From Paguma larvata (taxonomy: Eukaryota > Chordata > Mammalia > Carnivora > Viverridae), in NCBI GenBank assembly GCA_030068075.1, contig CM057835.1, positions 21,539,957 to 21,603,956 of the forward strand: DNA of 64,000 nucleotides, in the 5' to 3' direction. The notes under the pieces are model-generated. The model saw only the letters and a program-made list of their open reading frames with translations, searched no databases and had not been told where the DNA came from. A program made the position numbers and the translations under genes. Shown here in pieces: positions 55,561 to 64,000 of this stretch. Numbering within the stretch: the stretch's first letter is position 1; each line of letters begins with the position of its first letter.

Positions 55561-55566
55561 AGAGGG
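55381..55566. repeat. Compound microsatellite (TG)n-(GA)n-(TG)n-(CA)n-(TA)n-(GA)n
   Basis: TG units from 55381, a short GA run, TG again, CA (55450-55462), about 25 TA units (55471-55517) and about 17 GA units ending GAGGGAGGG. Repetitive frames on both strands are artefacts. The TA part is self-complementary. Confidence 0.98.
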
Positions 55567-55624
55567 TTCTCAGGATTCAGACAGTAAAGACTAATGGTAA
55601 AAGAAGTAGGAAGTAATGAAAAGA

Positions 55625-55770
55625 AAATAGCTTTAGGGTCAAACTGACCTGGAGTTGACACTCAGTTCTCTTATTTGCTTACTGTGAGCTTAGGAAATAC
55701 CATTTAACTTGTCTAGACCTCAAAGTCCTTCTTTGTACAATGGGGCTAACAGAGTATCTAAATCTTGTGG
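55625..55770 (+). mobile_element. MIR SINE
   Basis: 'gtcaaactgacctggagttg', 'tactgtgagcttaggaaata', 'gacctcaaagtccttctttg' and 'tacaatggggctaacagagt' follow MIR on the plus strand. Confidence 0.68.
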
Positions 55771-55774
55771 TAGG

Positions 55775-56214
55775 TGCTATGTTCCAAGACCTCCAGTGGA
55801 TACATGAAACCATGGATAGCACTGAACCCTAAATATACCAAGTGTTTTCCTATACATGCATACTTTGATAAAGTTCATTGTATATACTAGGCACAGTAAG
55901 AGAATATCAATAATAAATAATAATAAAATAGAACAATTATAGCAATATACTGTGATAAAAGTTATGTGACTGTGGTCTCTCAAAGTATCTTACTATATTG
56001 TACTCAGCCTTCCTCTTGTGATGATGTGAGTTGATAAAATGCCTGCGTGATGACATGAAGTGAGGCGAATGATGCAGGCACTGTGACACAGTGTGGACCA
56101 CGATTAAGCTTCTCATGTATTGTCAGGAAGATCTGCTTCCAGACCATGGGTGAGTGCAGGTAACTGAAATCAGGGAAAGTGAAACTGTGGATACTGGGGG
56201 ACTGCTGTATAGAT
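55775..56214. mobile_element. DNA transposon remnant, TcMar-Tigger-like (MITE)
   Basis: 'ttccaagacctccagtggat', 'gaaaccatggatagcactga', 'ttttcctatacatgcatact', 'tagaacaattatagcaatat', 'gatgacatgaagtgaggcga' and the right end 'gtggatactgggggactgct' follow a common mammalian Tigger-type MITE whose terminal repeat starts CAGTAGTCCCCC. The right end GGGGGACTGCTG is followed by TA as expected; the left end is eroded. Family number not assigned. The antisense frames (55777-55983, 56004-56258) are not genes. Confidence 0.68.
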
Positions 56215-56363
56215 TGAGGACATAATCTAAGGTCTGATGTAAAGTAAGTACTTAGCAAATGTTAATCCTCACTCCCATCCCCACCCCCGATAGTGATTTA
56301 TTAATGGACTCTGGGGGGATTACTGTAGATACTGTAGTTGGGACAATGAAGAACTGACCAGGT

Positions 56364-56395
56364 TATATATATATACATATATATATACATATATT
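56364..56395. repeat. (TA)n-rich simple repeat
   Basis: TA units with periodic C interruptions (ATATACATATATATATACAT). Confidence 0.92.
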
Positions 56396-56399
56396 TGGT

Positions 56400-56695
56400 T
56401 TTTTTTTAACCTGTATTTGAACTGCCTGTAGAATTCATCTAATAGTGTTCTCTTTCATGTTTTATATACTAGGCAAAAGACTAGAGCTATGGGATATATT
56501 TGGTAGATTTAGATTTATGAAAGAGTATATAGGGTACACTTAAGAGTAGTGTAGTAACAATAGTTTTTTTTTTTTTGCTTGTTTGTTTTCATTTTTGTTT
56601 CTTTCTTTTAGGAGTATCAAAGACAGGGAATATGAGCTTGGCCACTCAAACCATTAAATCAGGGAAGGCAGCTACCTAAAGGATATGATTTGTGA
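56400..56695. other. Unassigned sequence with T-runs
   Basis: T-runs at about 56400-56408 and 56564-56576, a GTTTGTTTTC patch. No gene or transposon recognised. Confidence 0.4.
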
Positions 56696-56699
56696 GTCT

Positions 56700-56860
56700 T
56701 CCCACTCATTCATTCAACATTTATTACGTCCTTACTATGTGCAAGACACTGTGATATCCCACGGGGATAACGTGAGGAAACAGCTGTGTGCCTTTCCTTG
56801 ATGGAGAAAGGTGGTAATCTCCATTAATGTATTAAATAATATTGTTTGATATATAACTAA
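56700..56860. mobile_element. Ancient repeat fragment ('attcaacatttattacg' class)
   Basis: 'cattcattcaacatttatta', 'cttactatgtgcaagacact' are a decayed copy of the same old class as 23645 and 27545 (reverse of an L2/MIR-like 3' end). Confidence 0.55.
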
Positions 56861-57029
56861 AACCTGAGATAAGCCCACTCAAGAATGGGAGCAAGAGACT
56901 AAGAGAATATATGATGAATGAAACCCACATGGATAAAGAAGTCTAGGAAGGCATCCCTATGTAATAGTGTTTTGTATTGATGGATGAGTGTCCTGAGAAA
57001 GGCAGGAAAGGTCACTTGCCTTTTTCTCT

Positions 57030-57272
57030 CTGGGAAATCTCTCATCTTTCAAGACACAGCTCCTTGAAGCCTCTTGACCCTCTGAGGCCTAGTTGGTTGC
57101 TGCCGCTTCTGTCCTCCCCAAAATCTCCTTATGTTCTTCTTCGAAGTTTCCCACAATGTGATTATCTCTGTATGTCTCTCCCCACATGTATGCAGAGGCC
57201 AGGATGCTGTCTCATTTTCTGTAACATCAGTGCTCAGCACATAAGCACACAGTGGGCACCCAGGGACCCAAG
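57030..57272 (+). mobile_element. L2 LINE 3' portion
   Basis: 'ctttcaagacacagctcctt', 'tcccacaatgtgattatctc', 'gtctctccccacatgtatgc' and 'aacatcagtgctcagcacat' follow L2 order, sense. It accounts for the 112-codon frame at 56977-57315 and its antisense shadow. Confidence 0.6.
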
Positions 57273-57287
57273 AATGAATGGCCCCCA

Positions 57288-57490
57288 GGGACACCTGGGT
57301 GACTCAGCTGGTTGAGCATCCAACTCTAGATTTCAGCTCAGGTCATGATCTCATGGTTGTGGATTAAACCCTGAGTCCAGCTCCCATGCTGGGTGTGGAG
57401 CTTACTTGAGATTCTCTCTCTCTCTCTCTCTCTCTGCCCCTCCCCTGCTCTCTCTTTTTCTTTCCCTCTTTCTCTCAAAAAAAAAAAAAA
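57288..57490 (+). mobile_element. Carnivore SINE (SINEC), older type with long CT run
   Basis: Head GGGACACCTGGGTGACTCAG, a 'gctcccatgctgggtgtgga' middle typical of older copies, 13 CT units and a pure A tail. Imperfect target duplication AATGAATGGCCCC (57273-57285) / AATGAACTGACCC (57491-57503), 10/13. Confidence 0.95.
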
Positions 57491-57504
57491 AATGAACTGA
57501 CCCA

Positions 57505-58390
57505 TCTCTTAATCTTTCTTGACGCCTAATAAGTCCGCTTGTTTTAATTAAGAATTAAGGTTTTAGAAGAGAAGTTTTAATTTTTCTCTTTTTACAGTGG
57601 TGAAGTCCCGAGCAATTTCCGCCAATTGTATGACTTTATGTCCTAGCTAGTTTTGGCCAGGCAAGATATAAGGATTTTCTTAAAATCCTATTCGAATGCA
57701 AGACATTGGAAACTAACAAGTCAATTCAAGTACCCAGTAATAGAAACTTTAATAACCTAGGGTGAACCAAAAAGACTAGGAACATGGACAAGAAAGTTTG
57801 ACTCAGTACAGTAAACCTACCATACGTTCTTATAGAAATAACCAAGCAAGACTTATGGATTCTTTACAGCAATGATTAAAGTGAAAATGCCAGGAAGTTT
57901 CATGAGGCTAAGTGGTACTTTGTCATGCAATAATAATTCTGTTTGATTCAGCAAAAATGTAAGGAAATGCAGAAAACTTCCCTCCTGTGGTGGTTTCTGT
58001 ATTTCTGCTAGATCAGAGATACACTCTATGAGCCCTGCTTTCCTCATAGTATTCTGTTACCTAGCAACCAACATGTCTAGGCATTGCAAGCACGGGGGTT
58101 ATATGAATACACACCCTCACTCTCCTTTAACAATAGATAGGAGGAAATGCGGTAGAGAAAAACAGCTATACATATCATCAACAACAGCAAAAAGATAACT
58201 TCTAAAAGTTTACTTGAGAATGAGGACATTGTCAAAACTGTAATGCTTATTTGCATGTCATTTAAATATCTTCCCCAGTGCTTCCTTGTTTACGGAGTCT
58301 ATTTTAATATCCAAAACTCAAAACAAAAGACATAATATTAGTAAAATTAAGATAATTATAATGATAAATCCCTTCATATAGCATTTAATA
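57505..58390. other. Unassigned sequence
   Basis: No repeat, RNA gene or exon was recognised. A 64-codon antisense frame (57853-58047) has no recognised content. Confidence 0.4.
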
Positions 58391-58393
58391 AAT

Positions 58394-58396
58394 GGT

Positions 58397-58430
<34 letters not shown>
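58394..58430. repeat. (GT)n microsatellite
   Basis: About 17 GT units with one early T interruption. Confidence 0.97.
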
Positions 58431-58434
<4 letters not shown>

Positions 58435-59340
58435 TTGGAGTGGATTTCATTTGATTTTATTTCCATAAATGACATTCATTTAAGACAAATTGCTATGCCC
58501 TGTGGGAAAAATAATATTTCAGAGTTTTATTCCTTGTAGACTGTCAAACTTTTCAGCTGACCTTATACTCCTGGGTCGGTATAGCTGTTTCAATTAAAAA
58601 TGGAGAAAGAATAGAGGATGCAATAAAGCAGGTAACCGCAAAAGCTAAAGTATGGAACCAAGGTTGTGCAAGTCGGAAATGGAGAGGAATAAGGGATTCC
58701 AACACCAGCTGGCAGATTTAACAATGGGATCATTGATGAAAGAATGGGCCAAAGGATAGGGGGAATAAAAGAAGAGGAAAGAAATAAAGTGTGAGAGCCA
58801 TGGGGTGGAAACAGAAGGAAGGGATAATGAAGGCAGCAAGCAGAATTGGTTTCCTAGTGAAAAGGTTAATTAAATCTTTCGTGACATGGAATTCTTAAAG
58901 AACTACTTTTTTGACTATGTGTGTATATATTCATGTGTGTTCTTTGTAAACACACAGAGATGATAATGATTCCCTCCTAACATCATTTTACACTTCGGTT
59001 TGAGCACATTTTTTTAAAAGGACAATATTTTTTTAAAGCTTCTTACAGATTGAATGGAAAAAAAATTAACACTACTGACCTGCAAATACATTTTAGGTGC
59101 CAGAGTTTTGTTTTGTTTTTTTCTCCCTTTTCACTGTTTTGCTTTATTTTCTCCAAAATTTAAAACTGACAATGAAAAAGCGAACCTTATGCCTCTACTA
59201 AAATTAATGGCAAAATGAATGAACTCTTATAAACAATACAGGAGAAAAAACCCACAGAGCTTGAGAGCTTCGATAATACTCCAAAGACCGCAGGGCTGAT
59301 TTCTAAGCTGAAGAAATGATTACAGATCATCCCAGGAGCA
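58435..59340. other. Unassigned sequence
   Basis: AT-rich with short A/T runs. No gene or transposon was recognised. Confidence 0.4.
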
Positions 59341-59344
59341 CACC

Positions 59345-59610
59345 AGCCAATAAGATGGCAGCAGCGCTATTTGTTTTCTGCCTTTTGTGTGTTTCTTAAC
59401 GTTAATCTTGCCTTACTGTCGCACAGATTCCAGCAGCCTGGGGCAGGTTGGGGGTGGAGTTTCTGATGTCAATGAAAAGGGCAAATGCTGATCAGTATAA
59501 TCAAGAACACACAGTCCATTCAAGGCGTGACATGGTGTTTCCATCGTTGTTACTCTTATGTCTGTCCGTGTCGTTTATAAATACTTACATGGGCAGGTAA
59601 TGCCTGCAGT
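59345..59610. other. Candidate conserved non-coding block
   Basis: Non-repetitive and with several retained CpGs (GCAGCGC, AACGTT, GTCGCAC, GGCGTGA, ATCGTTG, TCCGTGTCGTTT). 'gtttataaatacttacatgg' near its end has a TATAAATA element (59574-59581) but no further promoter context. Regulatory role is inference from composition. Confidence 0.25.
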
Positions 59611-59614
59611 AAAT

Positions 59615-60595
59615 ACCTTCCTTTTGTTTGTTCTGTATTTAGCCTTAGTGTTGACTTTAAAAAGCATTTGATGTATTCCCTTTCAGAATCCTGCGTTATT
59701 CTGGCTCCTGAAATAATTGCAGTTGATCAGGCTACAAGTTGTAGGAGGAAAACTATTAATATATTTGTTCAACAAGAAGCCAGTCTTCGTAGACCCTCCT
59801 GTGCTTAAATAGAATCCTTTCATGTGGAAAATCAAAAACAACAGAGTGCAGCAGTTGCTGGAGGATGGCATTTTTTTTTTCTTTTCCATTTTGTCAGAAA
59901 GCAAATGAGAGAGATAGAGAGACACAGACAGACAGAAAAAGAGACTGTCATAGACATTTCATCCTGCCCTCAACTCTTAGGAGAAGTTGCCAATAGTTTC
60001 ATCTCTAAAAAAAGAAGGCCTTTATTTCCTCCTTTACCAATGAGAAGGGAGTTCAGTGTACCAAAATTGAGTAGGACGGATGTTTTTACAAATTGAATTA
60101 TTTTGTAATTATTATTTTTGTAAAGTTCATTTTTAACAACAACAGAAACAGTAAGAACAGTCACAGAGTCAGAGATGACAGAGCAAGGCAATAACATCTG
60201 TCATTGTGTGACTCGGGAAGGCTCTTCCAAGTCCACTGAGCCTCACTCAGCACAAGTTCAAGCACGGGCACTTTAAGTCTTCCTCTTTTTCACTGTAGGC
60301 ATGCTAACTCTCCCATAATTATAGGGGCAATAGAGTTTCAGCATTAATGGAATAGGTCTAGTGATACTCATATATGATGCTTGGTTGAAAGGATGGACAA
60401 TATTTGCGATTCGCAAATTTATTCAAAGACGAAAAATTTAAAACCCTCATAAGAATTAAAGAAACTGGTCTAAGAATTAAAGCCTATCCCATAAATTAAA
60501 TGCATTATATCCTGTCTATTACGGAGTGTTGGATGAACTTATTTGCTATTGAATTTCACTGCTTCTCAGAGCTCTTTTTGGGCGATATTAAAAAC
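59615..60595. other. Unassigned sequence
   Basis: A GA/GACA-rich short run at 59907-59945. An antisense 75-codon frame and a 90-codon plus frame have no recognised content. No transposon called. Confidence 0.4.
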
Positions 60596-60599
60596 CTAT

Positions 60600-60720
60600 T
60601 GGAGGGCGTATTATGTTCGTGTTTCTGTATTAAGTGCTTGGGGAAAAACAAAGATATCCAAAATGCTTCCTCTACCCTCAAGGCATCTACAATCTAGTTA
60701 AGAAGATAACTTCAATTCAA
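60600..60720. mobile_element. Ancient repeat fragment
   Basis: 'gtattaagtgcttggggaaa', 'ctctaccctcaaggcatcta' and 'caatctagttaag' match an old repeat whose consensus reads 'gtgctaagtgcttgggaaa' and 'ctgccctcaaggagctcaca'. Class is uncertain. Confidence 0.45.
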
Positions 60721-60769
60721 GGCAAAATGTCAAAGAAAAAAGTCAAGAAAATGACTTCAATTCAAGGCA
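60701..60769. repeat. Imperfect 45-bp-spaced direct repeat
   Basis: A 24-base string ending ACTTCAATTCAAGGCA at 60701-60724 recurs at 60746-60769 with 22/24 identity. Confidence 0.85.
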
Positions 60770-60774
60770 GAAGG

Positions 60775-61260
60775 AAATCAACCTCTAGGAGGAGATCATT
60801 GAGTGAGAAAATAGGTCAGTTTCTATATCCCAAGCTGTGTGAATTAGGCCCAACAGCTCCTAAAAGAAAACAAACATAGGGAGAAAAAAAAAAAAGAAAT
60901 TAAGAAAAAAGAAAAACTAAAAAGACAAAACAAAACGAGAAACAACTGCCTCTGCATCTAACATTAGACTTGGGACAGAGCCCTGGTGGCATCTAATTTG
61001 ACTCTGTCTTAGGTTCCCACCACAGAAATAAGACGTCATAGAAAGACGTGGCCTCAGTTCAGTTAGCTATAAAATGGACTAAAAAATCCCCCCACAAATC
61101 TATCTGCTAGGAGCAAAGTGTGGTTTGTGAAAATTTTCTCAGATACAAGTCAGGCGCTTTGAGCACAAATCATTTACACATGTATATTGAGTAGTAGAGG
61201 ACAAAATTTAACATACTAGGGGACAAAGCCTTGTTTGGCTTGCTCTTACTGTCAATAGTA
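60775..61260. other. Unassigned A-rich sequence
   Basis: Contains A-rich runs (60880-60935). No gene or repeat family recognised. Confidence 0.4.
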
Positions 61261-61264
61261 GTTA

Positions 61265-61515
61265 CCCTAAAAATAGTGGTAGACACCATTACTTGAGCAC
61301 TGACTATACGACACAGGCCTTACTGACTATCTAACTCAGTTTAACTAACTCAGTTTAACCCTCTCAAAACTCTGTGAGGTAAATATAACTATTACCACTT
61401 ATAGTCAAACTCTTAATGGTCAAATCCAAGCACTTAGAGTTTACAAGTGATAGAGTTAGGATTTGAATTTGTTTCTGCGTCTGACAATGAAAGTCCCTTG
61501 CTGTTAACTACCAAT
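61265..61515 (-). mobile_element. MIR-type SINE, long copy
   Basis: 'attacttgagcactgactat', 'aaccctctcaaaactctgtg', 'aggtaaatataactattacc', 'taggatttgaatttgtttct' and 'aagtcccttgctgttaacta' are an antisense MIR with both flanking ends. A short internal direct duplication of TAACTCAGTTTAAC is at 61332-61360. Confidence 0.75.
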
Positions 61516-61669
61516 GTAGACTATGTCTGCTAAGCGTTCCATTCCTGGCCCTAGCCGGGCTTAGGTGTCTAACTTGGTCTGATAAATAATAAGAGTTAAA
61601 GAAGGAAAATGTGTGAATTAAAAATAAAGACCATATCATAGGACTTTCTAGAGTCGAATAATCTTAAAA

Positions 61670-61775
61670 GGCAATTGAACATCCTTATTTTATAGATAAT
61701 TACACTAAGGCCAAAAAAGGGTATATCACTTGTTAAAGGTTACCAACCTACATAGTCAAAACTAGATATGGTTCA
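61670..61775 (-). mobile_element. MIR SINE fragment
   Basis: 'tccttattttatagataatt', 'acactaaggccaaaaaaggg' and 'cacttgttaaaggttaccaa' form an antisense MIR core. Confidence 0.65.
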
Positions 61776-61779
61776 CCAG

Positions 61780-62105
61780 CTGTTTGATTCCTATTCTAGA
61801 CCTCTTTCGGTACCTTAAAATAGTAAAAATGCTGAGGGAAGAATATGGCCCGCCCAATGCACTAATTATCTAAAAGGTTAAAGAGAAAGCTCTCTGTCAA
61901 CCTTTATTACCGAAAACATAAAGTATGAGCTGAATTTCCTGCTTTAGTACACATAATAGAAGAACAAAATCTGTTATTTGTCTTATGCTACAGTGGAGAT
62001 GGGGGCTGAAGCAGGACTGATTCAAGTTCTATTCTCAACTAGTTACTTCCTACACGAATGTGTAGATTACTACATGAAGGCTTCCCATTGAATCACACTG
62101 ATGCA
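61780..62105. other. Unassigned sequence
   Basis: No repeat or gene recognised. Confidence 0.4.
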
Positions 62106-62109
62106 CGTT

Positions 62110-62375
62110 CGCCCCACTGTATGGTGCCTCCAGCATCATCTCTGGACTTGGTCACATGATCTGCTTTGGCCAATGGCACATCAAGCAAGCATGACATAGC
62201 AAGGCTGGCACAGCTGTGGAAGTAACGTGAAAGGGCACATTGTAATCTCCTTGAACATGAAAGACTGTAGAAGAGAGATGACCAGCCAGTTCAGCCATTG
62301 CAGCTGAGATCAGTTCTCAGAAGTGGGGCCAGAACCTAATGGATGCACTACCAGTTATGAGCAAGATTAATAACC
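62110..62375 (+). mobile_element. Possible ancient LTR fragment (MaLR-like)
   Basis: 'ggacttggtcacatgatctg', 'ctttggccaatggcacatca' and 'gaccagccagttcagccatt' recall an old LTR type with 'ctttggccaatgggacatta'. The match is partial and the family uncertain. Confidence 0.35.
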
Positions 62376-62379
62376 AAAG

Positions 62380-62965
62380 GCAGAATAGTTTTCCCCATCA
62401 TGGTCTATTCACTTTCACGAGGAGACTGCCCTCTTGCATGTCTTGAGTCTTCAGTGAAAGATTAACAATGAGATCCAAACCTACCCATAGCTTTCATCCA
62501 TCCATTCCTTTCTGCCCCATTAGAGGGTATATCCTAGGTTTGAGAAAGGGCCTTCTTTCCTCCATTCTTTGAGTGGGAGCTACATTTAGTGAATAGCTTC
62601 CCAAAAAAATAAAGTATGGAAAGAGAAAATTACTGTGTAACGGTGCAGAAACTCGGCAAATACTATCTTGTCCAAGTGGTGAAGATTAACATCATCGATG
62701 AGAAGTCATATGGAGTCACATGTCTTCCTACAGGAGGTTGTAGAGAGGACATCTCATCTCTATGACATCCTTCAGAAAACGTAACATCAGTCTACACATA
62801 AGATAAATATCAGGCAATCCCAAACTATGAGGCGTTCTACGAAACCCCCAACTAGCACTCCTCAAGAGTGCCAAGATCATGACAACTTTAAAGAAGACGG
62901 AGAAACCATTACTGACCAGAAAACACCAAAGAGAAAGAGACATAGCAACTGAATATAAGGTGGCC
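62380..62965. other. Unassigned sequence
   Basis: No recognised repeat or exon. A 71-codon antisense frame (62728-62943) has no recognised content. Confidence 0.4.
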
Positions 62966-62981
62966 TTCTAGATTGCATTTT

Positions 62982-63200
62982 TTAAAATATTTATTTATTT
63001 CTGAGAGAGGGAGAGAGGGGCGAGAGAGAGAGAAAGCAAGCATGAGCAGGGGACGGGCAGAGAGAGGGGGAAGGGACAGAGGATCCAAAGTGGGCTCTGC
63101 ACTGACAGCAGCAAGCCAGATGCAGGGCCCAAACTCACAAACTGTGAGATCATAGACCTGAGCTGAAGGATGCTTAACCAACTGAGACACCCAGGCGCCG
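62982..63200 (-). mobile_element. Carnivore SINE (SINEC) with 14-bp target duplication
   Basis: CTAGATTGCATTTT is exact at 62968-62981 and 63201-63214. Tail complement, GA tract, 'gggcccaaactcacaaactg' and head complement ACACCCAGGCGCCG are in order. Confidence 0.97.
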
Positions 63201-63214
63201 CTAGATTGCATTTT

Positions 63215-63490
63215 AAACAGGGAGAGAACTATAATGGAAAAAACCAGTGAAATCCAATTGAAGTCTGCAGTTTAGTTTAAAAATGGTAGAGACGTATATC
63301 ATAACAAATGCCACTACCTCCTTCCAACCCACAGGAGAAATTAAAAAATAAAAGATATTATCTACTCAGAGGAGTATTTCTGTTCATTGCCCACACTAAG
63401 TAGCAAAATTTCATTATATATCCAGACACAGAATACACTAAACTCAGTGGAACTGTTACAAAATCTAGGTCTTCAAAGCTAGGGCAAAGA
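63215..63490. other. Unassigned sequence
   Basis: No repeat or gene recognised. Confidence 0.4.
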
Positions 63491-63491
63491 A

Positions 63492-63598
63492 GTAAAAAGG
63501 GAAGGAAAGAAGGAAGGAGGAAAGGAGGAAAGGAGGAAAGGAAGAAGGGAGGGAAGGAGGGAAGGAGGAGAGGAAGGAAGGGGGAAAGGAGCGAAGAA
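63492..63598. repeat. Purine-only GGAA/GGGA-rich tract
   Basis: About 100 bases almost entirely A and G (AAGGAAGGAGGAAAGGAGGA type). The antisense 95-codon Ser/Pro/Phe-rich frame is an artefact. Pure polypurine tracts can form triplex DNA. Confidence 0.95.
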
Positions 63599-63599
63599 A

Positions 63600-64000
63600 T
63601 AAAGTGATTTTTATGTTTATATCATCTTGTTCCATATTTCCCCCTAAGGTATCTATCTTCCATAAAAATTGTAGTATCCAGAAAAAAAAAATTACTGAAT
63701 CATTGAAAGATTCAGAGTTGGATTCTAGTTCATTGAATTTATGCATTGACATCTTTTAAGTGACTAGCCTATAAAGTGTATACACACATACATCACTTTT
63801 AATAAAACTGTTGTAAATAAATATTCCTTCTTAAATGTTATTATTAAATACGCTTAGGTCAGTTTTTAGAAGCCACAGATCTTCCAATATCAATATTCTG
63901 TACTAATTTTTTGTTACCCTGAAGCATAAATTTAATTGAATTGTAACTTTTCTTTTGTACAGACACTAAATAGGTTAGTGGACACTATTCCTCCTGGTTT
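63600..64000. other. Unassigned AT-rich sequence to the window edge
   Basis: No feature recognised. Confidence 0.4.

Noticed and set aside
1..64000. All confidently read L2 copies being on the plus strand (possible strand bias hinting at minus-strand transcription)
   Set aside because: I read the plus strand more easily, and several 'attcaacaaatatttattg'-class fragments may be minus-strand L2 ends, so the bias may be an artefact of detection.

Overview
The window looks like non-coding nuclear DNA from a carnivoran mammal, most probably a cat-family (feliform) species. The main evidence is 18 copies of the carnivore tRNA-Lys-derived SINE (SINEC/CAN-SINE). Each has the recognisable head (GGGGCACCTGGGTGGCTCAG), a CT-rich middle and an A-rich tail, in the form typical of felids. 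Two L1 fragments (52241-52620 and 55012-55260) also end in the 3' sequence characteristic of carnivore L1s. The rest of the repeat content is general mammalian: MIR, L2, older L1, MLT1/MaLR LTRs, MER20 and MER5-type hAT elements, a Tigger-like element, and CA, GAAA and TTTTG microsatellites. The DNA is AT-rich and CpG-poor.

No protein-coding exon, rRNA, functional tRNA or snRNA gene could be supported. Every open frame is short (at most 159 codons). Many lie inside or antisense to repeats, and none gives a protein I recognise except the decayed C-terminal tail of L1 ORF2 at 52244-52359. The window is therefore either intergenic (gene desert) or inside a large intron; the sequence alone does not decide.

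Layout. 0-10 kb: mostly single-copy DNA with an L1 3' end, one MIR, two CA repeats, a hAT-like MITE, an L1M-like patch, a MER20 and a candidate conserved block at 8840-9330. 10-18.4 kb: repeat-dense, with MIRs, seven SINEs (one inside a MIR, one inside an MLT1 LTR, and a head-to-head pair at 12.6-13.0 kb), an L2 and an MLT1. 18.4-23 kb: mainly unique, with a good CTCF-like site (19059-19075) and a CpG-enriched patch (about 21590-21770). 23-36 kb: scattered old repeats and one SINE. 36-58 kb: the densest region, with ten SINEs, a 1.3 kb L1 3' UTR carrying a nested SINE, MLT1/MaLR and other LTRs, several L2s and MIRs, long GAAA/CTTT tails, a compound TG/CA/TA/GA microsatellite and a Tigger-like element. 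58-64 kb: mostly unique with old MIRs, one SINE and a GGAA-rich tract.

There is no gene set that works together. The sequence mainly records stacked transposon insertions of different ages, with a few low-divergence-looking, CpG-retaining patches that could be regulatory. I found no evidence of a new biological system. The items most worth checking are the CTCF-like site, the candidate conserved blocks, a perfect 20-bp palindrome (5066-5085), the MER20 copy, the foldback SINE pairs and the youngest-looking SINE insertions. Repeat names are assigned by eye from remembered consensus features; boundaries of old elements are approximate (tens of bases).
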